A DNA stretch of 64,000 bases from assembly GCA_032622095.1 (NCBI GenBank), contig CP136061.1, positions 52,713,762 through 52,777,761 on the forward strand. Direction: 5' to 3'. Below the pieces are notes generated by a model, which had not been told where the DNA came from, made no database searches, and was given only the letters and a program-made list of their open reading frames with translations. The stretch is from Siphonodentalium dalli. Taxonomy: Eukaryota; Mollusca; Scaphopoda; Gadilida; Siphonodentaliidae. Numbering within the stretch: the first letter of the stretch is position 1; each line of letters opens with the position of its first letter. Shown one piece after another: positions 55,521 to 64,000 of the stretch. Both the position numbers and the translations under genes were made by a program.

Positions 55521-57784
55521 TATAGATGCACAAGTACTCCATTCGCGTTTAAGATTGAACAGTAGTTTGAACTATGGCCAATTGAGTAAGCACATTAAAA
55601 CGTCCCCTCTCTGTCATTTTGGCAAATAGAAAAAGCATATCATTACTTTTTGGAATACAGTGGTCCTAAGAATGAACTTCTATGCGCCATACTGAATGTA
55701 ATTTTATCAGAAATACTCTTTTTATGTACAGCAACTCAGTCAGCGCGAAAATATTAAAATAGTTGACGGGGTTCAGACATTTATCTTCCAGCGTAGAAGG
55801 ATGCGCACTACGTTCATGACTGAACTAACACTGGACTGGTCACAGACACTGTGTGTGAGTCACTGAGTGTGGCAGGTCAGACTATGCCGTATTCAGCTGT
55901 TATTATCATGGACATTGATTGACTCGAATAAGTGAATACAGAATAGCACTGATTGACCCCAATGGAAGAATGCAAACAATGTGAATGTAATGATTATTGC
56001 AAAATATGATGATTATAGTTCTATTCTGGACTCCTCATCCCTTCAATGCTGAAATGCAGTCAACGCTGATGCCGTAAAAGGTCATTGAATGTTCATTCAG
56101 ATTCTATCATTCTGAATAGTACATTAGACTGATTAGAAGTACAGTAGCTACATGTGTGTGAACTTGTGAAGGGTAGAACGTGATATGGAGAATTAGAATG
56201 GCAATGGCACCACTCACCAGTGTCAGTGAATCGAGTGAGGATGTTTACCAAACATGTCATGATACATGCAGACATGGACAATGCTGTGAAATGGATTATA
56301 ATTCATCAGTACTCCCGGATCATGATAATAAGTTACCGGTACATACTAGTAACATTCCGCCTTTGATCATTAGATCAAGACTAAACCAGACTTGGATAAT
56401 GACTAATGGACAAAGACAGTTACATGTTACACATGCGGCTGCACATGGTTTTGATTCATTAAAATTATTTTGTAAAAATCATGAACTTATGTTATCAAAA
56501 TCAATGACTAACAGTGATCACCAAAGTCACTTACTGGTACATTGGTTATGCCAAACAACAGGTCTGATACAACTTGAATTCCATTGTACCGGTACATGTA
56601 CCATATATATTCAACTATTATGAAGTGGTGACAATATCGCATGTACGGTACCTACTACATGTAGTACAGTATATATATCGGTGCTGGCATTTTTGATTAT
56701 TTAACTGATTTACTTGTACTAGTAGTTAGAATTTTGAAATCATCTTGGTGAGAAGTTATTAAAATGTCATTCAAATGGCATACATGCACACGTACTTCTG
56801 CCATTATGAAATAAACAGGTCTCCTGCAATAAGCTGTAGAATTCTTTTTATATTGGAATCTGATGCCTTCTCATTTTCTCTTTTAAAATTATAGTGTTAT
56901 ATACATGTACACTTTAATGTGGTTGTGCATTACGAAGTGAGATGATTCCATGAAGTTTTAGTAAAAACAGAGAAAACCTGGAGTTTACGTATATACCGTA
57001 CCAGTATACATTGTGTATGGTAGTACAATTAAGCTATAATACATGTAGTTGAATATCACTATGATAGTTGAATTCAAGAAGAGCCAGACTTGATAATGAC
57101 TTACTCATATTAGCATCTACATGTACTAGTAACGGTACTCTCATGTGCAATAATAGTGTCAATAATATGATAGTGTCAACACTGTTATTATATTTGGAGA
57201 ACACTTCCCATGATCAGATCACTAAGAGACATAGAGTGAAATTGCTGTGGTTACTATTATTAATTTTAGCTAAAAAATCCCACCATCACTATTATTAGTT
57301 TGTCTCTATTATTAGGCAACTTAGAGGATGTTGTCTGAATGAACTATCAACAAATTAAAAAGGTAATAAACAGGCCAGACACCTACAGTATGGTCGGTTC
57401 AAGTACTGCTAGTGTTGTACCAGTACTGTTTATATTCAGTACTAGGAAAATTTAATGAAAGTTATGCAACGAATGATTGTGTAGGCCTACTGATGTTAAA
57501 AGGAGTATAAATCTAAAATGACCTTGCCACTTTAACAAACACATCGCTATTGATATAATAATACTCAATAATGAGTTTGTTAAAGTGGTGCGCTCGTTTT
57601 AAATTAATATGGAGAATATAGCAATTCATGTGGGTCCAATATGTGTACATATACATGTATACCGGTACACGCAGAGCTGATTGATTTACAATTATGGCTT
57701 TCATTATATCGTAGACAAGGTGCGGGATGTTTCTTTCATTTTCAGATGCTGTTAAAATTATTCATCAGGTTCACTGATTGTAGC
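55521..57784. other. No supported gene; ACATGTA-rich
   Basis: Largely non-repetitive. Many ACATGTA and ACCGGTAC words, a compositional habit of mollusc DNA. The longest frame, 56198-56623 (142 codons from its ATG), has no recognisable domain, signal peptide or helix. Its composition does not differ clearly from its surroundings, so I do not call it a gene. Confidence 0.4.
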
Positions 57785-57830
57785 TGGGACTAATACATGT
57801 ATAACATATATTAGTCCCAGATTGTAGTGG
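57785..57830. repeat. Small hairpin, CTGGGACTAATA
   Basis: CTGGGACTAATA and TATTAGTCCCAG face each other over about 17 bases. The same hairpin, with one mismatch, is at 59069-59103; both follow TAGCT. Confidence 0.65.
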
Positions 57831-57860
57831 GGTTGAGATATGGTTGCTGTTAGATATTAA

Positions 57861-58304
57861 AGGTACTCAATCCGAATTAACGGTCGCAAATTACTATTTC
57901 CTTGACTTCGGGGGTAAAAAATATTTGATTCGAGTCGAGGAACCCACCCACCACAGCTCAGAGTGATCAGATATCGATGTTATAAATCTATTATTTTAAT
58001 TATAGTGGCCCAATAGACAGTCAACGAGAAGAATTTCATTGACCAAATTGCGGGCAAAGATGGATATTAAACTCTAAAATCAAGTGGCTTTTTGTGTCAG
58101 ATATTTGACAAACCGGTAAAATTTCGTTGAACAAAATGGTGATAAATAACAGGTTTTGTGCAATTTTATACTATAGTTGATGGTGTTTTTCATTATTTTT
58201 GGGCAATTATTAGATTCTGAAACTGAAGCGTCATTTCAAAAAATGTTGTTGTTGGAATGTGATTATATGGGGACCCTCTGATCGGATTAAGTACCGGTAC
58301 CTGT
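57861..58304 (+). mobile_element. MITE-Y, diverged copy
   Basis: Begins AGGTACTCAATCCG right after TTAA (57857-57860). Shares the GGGGGTAAAAAATATTTGATT, CTCTAAAATCAAGTGG and GGGGACCCTCTGATCGGAT words with the full copies. The right end has decayed (AAGTACCGGTACCTGTAA), and the middle is replaced by other sequence that the 2.0-2.4 kb remnant also has (AACAGGTTTTG). Confidence 0.7.
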
Positions 58305-58589
58305 AAGAGATTTTATGGTATCTGGAACATTTCATATTTAGTTTCATGTAGCATGGCATTCGGAAATATTATATGTCGCCTTGAGGCAAAAATTTATATT
58401 ACCATATTTATGGTAGTGATCGCCTACATGTATTGACCAAAATGGACAGGATTACATTTTTCTCTTGTCGTGTCTATTTCATTCCTAACTTAGAAGTATG
58501 TCGATCTGGTAAATAATTGACTGGAGAGAATGCTTACACGTATAGCATTTATGTCTTGGCCACTAACTGAGAGCTGTGATAATAATAGT
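58305..58589. other. No gene seen
   Basis: Short AT-rich spacer with no recognisable feature. Confidence 0.4.
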
Positions 58590-59010
58590 AAGTTATCGTT
58601 GGAGACCCCCCCCCCCACAATGGAGATCTCTAGTCGCATCCATGTAGCCAATGTGTTCTTATACCTTATAATCGGGGAGGTGGCTACATGTAGATGGTCC
58701 CCATTGGTGGGTGGTTGGGAAACTTGGGTTTGTCCACCTTGACATTTCCAAATGTACGTACCTTGAACCAGACCAAAGTCAAGTGTTCTCGAAATACTAC
58801 TTTGCACCCCACCCCTCCCAGTTGAACTTTCCAAATGGTACCTCAAACATTTCCAAATGAAATGTCCAACCTGACACCCTCTAAACCTAAATTGTTCAAC
58901 CGATAGCCATTCCGACCAAACTTTGGACCAAAAGTAGAAGAATATACTGCTGTTGGTCTAAAAACAACACATTCCCCCACTAAATACTGGTTGGAAAATC
59001 AAACAATCAA
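58590..59010 (-). repeat. Family X copy with C9 tract
   Basis: Holds the CCCCCCCCC-ACAATGGAGATC edge, then ATTTCCAAATG words, CTGACACCCTCTAAACC, ACCAAACTTTGGACC and a GTTGGTCTAAAAACAACA word. Orientation as in the copies at 2690 and 4500. The 118-codon reverse frame is repeat-derived. Confidence 0.6.
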
Positions 59011-59156
59011 TAATATATATTGTTTGTATCTCAGGATGTCTGCTGTTCACATTTCTAGCTACATGTAGCTGGGACTAATATTATATATTATATGAGTCCC
59101 AGTCTCTATATAGTAAGCTATTATATGTTTTGGGTTGGGAGGTAGGCCCACCACCC

Positions 59157-59405
59157 GGGGGTGATACGTGGTGGCTCGGAGTGTTTTTAGGTGGTATTTA
59201 GGGCGGGCCACCCACACATTCCGTCAAATCGGTCGAAATCCTTACCATTCTCGAAAATGGTCCATACCCAATTTTCACCACTCGGGGTGGTGCCACTGGG
59301 GGGGGGGGGGGGTGATGGGTGGAGGTCGGAGTGTTTCTATGTGGTATTCGGGGCGGGCCACACACCCATGCCGTCAAGTCAGCCGAAAGCGACATTTTTG
59401 AAAAT
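59157..59405. repeat. Two tandem units of about 145 bases
   Basis: GGTGAT(A/G)(C/G)GTGG, CGGAGTGTTT, TGTGGTATT-type and GGGCGGGCCAC words appear twice, from 59157 and from about 59305, separated by a G14 run at about 59298. Opposed frames over it are artefacts. Confidence 0.65.
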
Positions 59406-59431
59406 AAGGAATATATAGGGAAGGGAATAAG

Positions 59432-60346
59432 TTTGCGGTTTTAGTAAACGCCTGATAAAAGTCGTTCTATTGGGAAATTTTACACCAAATTTTCAGAGAA
59501 TATAGAGTAAACACAGTACTATCGGAATATCGCAAAGGAGTTCTGTGCATTTGGGATTGATTAACCCTCAGACTGCCGAAGCTGCCGTCAATAAATTCGT
59601 TTTTTCGCGTTCGACGAAAATGAAACTTGTCTGTTTAAAGGTCCAATTTTCGTGTCGAATGGTGATATAATCTCCAGTTGTCAAGTTCATGGATAAATTA
59701 CATCACACTTAATCGGCTTATGTCCGCGGCCATAAACCTGTGTTTTTATAACAATTTATTTGAGACAAACTGTTGAGCGCATACGTTGCGCAGTCGGCGC
59801 TTATCAGTTGAAGTTAATAATCGCGAAGCCTGTGTAACAAATGTTCAAATACAACAGAAAAAAATACGTAAAATAAATAGCGTGACCAATGAGCATTCAC
59901 AAAACAATATACATCAGTTTTGAAAACGAGTAAAAACGATTGTAAATGAAAACGCTCTTTATCGTGTAGCGGCGCTTTTGCGCAAGAAGGTTTTTAATGG
60001 ACGCAATCATTGGATATTGTTCTAGGCAAAAAAAAAAAAACAATACAAAATGTGTTCAAACTTCCTCTTTTGAAAGTTGAAGTAAAACATCACGGGTGTT
60101 GTTGCAGCCAAATTCACCATTCGACACGAAATGGGACCTTTAAACAGACAAGTTTCATTTTCGTCGAACACGAAAAAGCGAATTTATTGACGACAGCTTC
60201 GGCAGTCTGAGGGTTAATCAATCCCAAATGCACAGAACTCCTTTACGATATTCCGATAGTACTGTGTTTACTCTATATTCTCTGAAAATTTGGTGTAAAA
60301 ATTCCCAATAGAAATACTTTTATCGGGCGTTTACTAAAACCGCAAA
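59432..60346. mobile_element. 915-base foldback element, 233-base arms
   Basis: Begins TTTGCGGTTTTAGTAAACGC and ends with its complement. Left arm 59432-59664 and right arm 60113-60346 match almost throughout, including AACCCTCAGACTGCCGAAGC and TTTAAAGGTCC. The 450-base centre is CpG-richer (GTTGCGCAGTCGGCGCTTA) and carries no frame. The arms' similarity suggests recent spread or gene-conversion-like repair. Confidence 0.8.
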
Positions 60347-61849
60347 GTATTGAGAAATTATAGTGCAATTTTCTAAATTTTCGCATTATTTCATCGCATA
60401 AAATCATTTAAAATACGACAAGCAACTGGAAATGTTTTTGAACATTCTAGAAGGGGTACATGTCCCTGATATATGTTTAAAATTTATCGCGTAAACTATG
60501 ACAGATACCAAAGTTATAATTAGTTTTATAGACCCACCCTAAATGCCCCATAGTAAATGCATGCGACCGTAAAGCACGTGGCTTTATTTGGATACTTTCT
60601 GGCCCACAATGCAACAGTCAAAATGGTTATCTGTAAAATGGTCTATAGGTAAAATAAAGTCCATCCTGATTACGATACGCGGCAAACTAACTTCATTTAT
60701 ATTATTCGATTAATACAAGCCGTTACTCTTTTCATCATTACTATCAATAAACACGAATTATGCATGCACGTAAGAAACAGGTCTGTTGTGACAAACGCAT
60801 GGCCAAATAGCCTGTCTTAGAAAAGCCGACGAAATTTCTAACAGATGTATGTACATCGTTTAGGAATTTCGTCTGCTTTCCAAAGAGACATACACAGCGT
60901 ACTCCGGTATCAGGCTATAGGAGGCCATGCAGTTAGCTCGTACTGTGAGAAGCACACTCGATTAATTATCTTCATCCGGGCACTCTGAACCAACGGGGCC
61001 CGCTTCTTCGTTGTGTCGCAATAATCAAAGTGCCCCTTTAAATACATTAAACTTTCTTTTACGAACAGAGGCTGCATAAGTGCCGTTTTACCGAAACCTG
61101 AACTTTAGATCACAATTAACTCGGATATAGCGAGTTAACGTGTAATTATCAACATGTAATCACTGAAAATCAAGCTTTGTAAACGTAATTTCTTTGTTTT
61201 CGGTAGCATACCGAATGTGAAACGCATTCTGAAGACGAACACTGAGTATAAATTGTACCTGTGTTATTCTTATGTAAAATAGCAGAGGAAATATCCCGAT
61301 GTGTGTCATAATTTGGAGCATTAGCCTCCTGATCACAACTTATGAGCGTTACGGTTCTATCTCAAGGTAATCGCGGCTGTGGCGGTTCTTTACATTATAT
61401 TTATTCGAACGATATCTGCACTCTGGGATCATTTAGTTGTGTGTAACAAACGTTTAAACCCGATAGTGGTTGTAGCGGATGTTACCTACACAATCCAACA
61501 AGTGTATTAAGAAATAAGAGTATAGCTATCTATTATAATAGAAGATTAAGTGGCATTACCTTCACTCCGAGTGGTAGATACAACATATTAAAAGTCATGT
61601 TGGGTATAGGATCATATATAATCGTGCACGCCCGCATAATTGACCCAATGAAATTAGACATTTACTGTCATGATATTCTGTTAACTTAAATGGACATGGC
61701 TCATTCGAGCTTCCAAATTTTGTCTAAGTAATTTCTAAGGATGTATAAGATTGGTTGCAAATACAAGAAATGTTGATAAGAATATATTATTTCTAATTAT
61801 TAGTGCATCTTTAAACAATTTGAGGTCAACAAAACCAATCCCTTGACAT
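60347..61849. other. No gene seen apart from a hairpin
   Basis: Low-repeat stretch without recognisable coding frames. Holds the hairpin at 60797-60930, and near 61687 an AAATGGACATGGCTCATTCG word matching 3282 and 13830. Confidence 0.45.
60797..60930. repeat. Imperfect hairpin of 134 bases
   Basis: Outer stem GCATGGCC / GGCCATGC with TAGCCTG / CAGGCTA; inner stem AAAGC(C/A)GACGAAATT with its complement; tip TGTATGTACA. About 20 unpaired bases lie on the right side. Could be a small MITE or a structured RNA. Confidence 0.55.
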
Positions 61850-62480
61850 GCCCTGCGTCATTCGACTTTTGTCACCAATTTTATGACATATCTAACGAAG
61901 TTAGTGGGGTATACTGGAGTCAGCTTGTCCGTCCGTCCGTCGTCTGTCCGTCCGTGGACACAAATTTGTCCGGAGTTTTTCTCAGCTGTTTTTTGATCAA
62001 TTTCCGTGAAACTTGGCACAGGCATCAACCACCATGGGAACCTGTGCACCTGCGATTATGAAGTCTGTCGGACTTTTTTTGTTGGAGGTATTCCCCCTTT
62101 TTCGACTTAGAATTTTTTTTGCAACATGTATAATTTTGTCCGAGCTTTTATTCCTACACTTCTAGGTAAATTTTTGTTAATCTTGGCACTGATATTTAGT
62201 ACCATGAGAACCTGTGCACCTGCGATTATGATGTCTGTCCGACTTTTTTTGTGGAGTTATTCCCCTTTTTCGGCTTATCACATTTTTGCAAAATTTATAA
62301 TTTTTTCCGAGCTTTTATTCCTACATTTTTCGGTCAATATGTTTAAGATTACGGTTAGGTTTGTGCACCTGCAATGGGAACTGTTATTTTATTATTTTAA
62401 CTAAATGTTTACTGACATGTGAAACATCTTAGTATCTTAACAACACGGGGGGTATCCTTAGTCCCATTGGGACAGTCACA
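61850..62480. repeat. Dispersed repeat with CCGTCCGTCCG head and three inner units
   Basis: Starts near GGGGTATACTGGAGTCAGC, then a GTCCGTCCGTCC run (61928-61956). Inner units of about 180 bases share GAACCTGTGCACCTGCGATT, GTCTGTC(C/G)GACTTTTTTT and CGAGCTTTTATTCCTACA. Ends near GGGGGGTATCC (62448), possibly the inverted partner of the start. Typical of mollusc repeats. Confidence 0.65.
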
Positions 62481-62949
62481 CATCTAGTTAGTTGAATGTA
62501 TCGGTCAGAATAATCTGGGCAAGAAGGTACAATGTAATAATGTTTTACTTAAATAGCTCAGAGTTAGCGTAATTAACGAACCAAAGCTAAAACACTCACA
62601 TGTGGATAGCTGTGGCTTTTAATTTATTTTTGTTTTATTATCAAAATCAGTTTATAGATTCCCTGATATACCCACCAAATAAGATTCGCATAAGCCTATA
62701 GTTCATGTTGTGATTATCAATAATTACACTCCGTACACAACGGTTCATCAAAAGAATGTACCCCAATCGTAATTTAGAGTATAAATTAAAATAGTCCAAT
62801 TTTATTTCCGAGTAGTCCTGATTGTCAGCTAGACTATATACGTGGTATAAACTACCAACATCAAAGTGAAAATAGTTATACATTGTCGAGAGGGGAACAT
62901 ATGGCCGGACGTTCGGTCATAAATTACATGAAATAAAAGTTAATGGTGG
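62481..62949. other. No gene seen
   Basis: AT-rich. The 78-codon reverse frame at 62883-62647 has no recognisable signature. Confidence 0.45.
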
Positions 62950-64000
62950 TTTGTTTAAATAATTACATACACTGAACATTCATTTTAAGTCCATTCCATT
63001 TTAATAGCAATCTTTTTCAAAATGGTGTCCCATTTTCAAACCAATAGTCGTTCTTATATTCAATAGGAAACAATTCAATTTTAATATATATAGTTTTCTA
63101 ATCAATGTTGAACGACGCACACTTAATATTCTAATTCAATTCAATAGTACTTATATTCCAACCAATATGTTAAAACAAATTCTAATACAGCTATCGTACA
63201 TTTAATGTACGTTAATTTCCTTTTAATAACATTGCTGTCAATATACGACAATACAAAACTAACAGCAGTCCATGATATCTAACAGTCTCTATTCAGTGCC
63301 AAACTATTATGAGTCGATTTATAACCAATAGACAAAATCAAACAGACACGAGGGTGCTGCGTAAGGTATACTTGTGGTGGGAACCCCTTATCTATTTAGT
63401 CTATTTATATATTGCTGACATCACATGAACCGAAGTCCTCCACGGAATCTTACATAATCTATGATTCCTCCAGTTATATTTGCAATTCATGTTTATTTAT
63501 ATATTTCTGACATCACATGAACCAAGTATCTTCAACGTCCCTGGTGGCGCCCCTAGCGTTAATTCGAGAATTGAGTATTGGTTTGTAAATGGTAGTTATT
63601 AAAATGTCAACTGCGATCATTGAATATTACTGGAAACAGATCATTGATTTTGCTGATAGATATTGATTGGAATATGAAACATATTGAATTGAAATAGAAT
63701 ATTAATTCTGCGTTGATGATAATTGATGTGTATATATCTATTAAATATAAGAATGAGAAGCTCTATTGGTTTGAAAATGAACATCGTTGATTGGGAAATT
63801 CTATATTGATTAGTAAAATAATATGTACATTGGTTTGAAAATGAGCATTGTTGATTGGGGAATTCTATAATGATTAGGAAAATATGGCTATTGAAACGGA
63901 ATATACATATATTGAATATGTGATAGCTGTACTAATTGTTTGTTATTAGATATTGGTTGAATTAAATTAAATTGAAATAGAACATTAATTCTGCATCGGT
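62950..64000. repeat. AT-rich, partly self-repeating stretch
   Basis: ATTGGTTTGAAAATGA(A/G)CAT then (C/T)GTTGATTGGG units occur twice, about 70 bases apart (63765 and 63832), with CAAACCAATAG in the opposite sense at 63037, suggesting a diverged inverted pair (about 63000-63200 with 63750-63980). A TTTCTGACATCACATGAACC-type word occurs at 63404 and 63493. Continues past the window end. Confidence 0.45.

Noticed and set aside
56198-56623. 142-codon frame from ATG (longer if a GTG start is allowed)
   Set aside because: No domain, signal or helix pattern; composition like the surrounding DNA; no splice or promoter context that I can support.

Overview
The window is animal nuclear DNA: AT-rich, gene-poor, intron-scale spacing, and full of mobile-element debris. 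Frequent ACATGTA and ACCGGT words, repeats ending in GACA/GACG runs, TCAAGGTCA-bearing repeats, non-LTR retrotransposon fragments and many hairpin-forming TIR elements point to a marine lophotrochozoan, most likely a bivalve or other mollusc. That identification is from recognised repeat style, not from a database match.

Only one convincing intact protein gene is present: an intronless C2H2/C2HC zinc-finger protein of 1123 codons at 42692-46063 (+), with about 30 fingers built by internal duplication and with a canonical AATAAA signal 320 bases after its stop. Three kilobases further on lies a decayed zinc-finger relic arranged as an inverted repeat (48975-50440). The other protein-coding traces are broken non-LTR retrotransposon C-terminal regions at 9210-9530 (-), 16830-17885 (-), 17890-18483 (+), 39330-39655 (+) and 41060-41510 (+). 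A tRNA-derived SINE lies at about 38903-39300.

Layout. 0.1-5.8 kb: long inverted arms enclosing a duplicated block. 6.1-7.2 kb: three-copy satellite. 7.5-8.0, 16.35-16.8 and 57.9-58.3 kb: one TTAA-flanked MITE family, with a remnant at 2.0-2.4 kb. 8.7-9.75 kb: truncated LINE between 95-base direct repeats. 13.45-16.03 kb: nested foldback elements. 19.5-21 kb: tandem copies of a dispersed TTGGAAATTTCC-rich repeat. 23.5-24.1 kb: second TTAA-flanked MITE. 24.5-26.5 kb: foldback with palindromic subterminal repeats. 28.44-35.54 kb: a 7.1 kb segment with 48-base terminal inverted repeats, filled with about 20 monomers of a roughly 205-base satellite whose core word is also in the termini; three younger elements are nested in it. 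38.08-38.55 kb: very CG-rich palindromic element. 42-46.4 kb: the zinc-finger gene. 47-50.5 kb: hairpins and the zinc-finger relic. 50.5-51.7 kb: LTR/primer-binding-site-like fragments. 54.0-55.4 kb: tandem duplication. 57.8-64 kb: more foldbacks and AT-rich repeats.

The genes do not form a pathway. The main story is repeat biology: satellite amplification inside a TIR-bounded unit, several hairpin element families, and a zinc-finger gene that expanded by module duplication in the same neighbourhood. All alignments were made by eye; boundaries are good to a few bases where termini are quoted and to tens of bases elsewhere.
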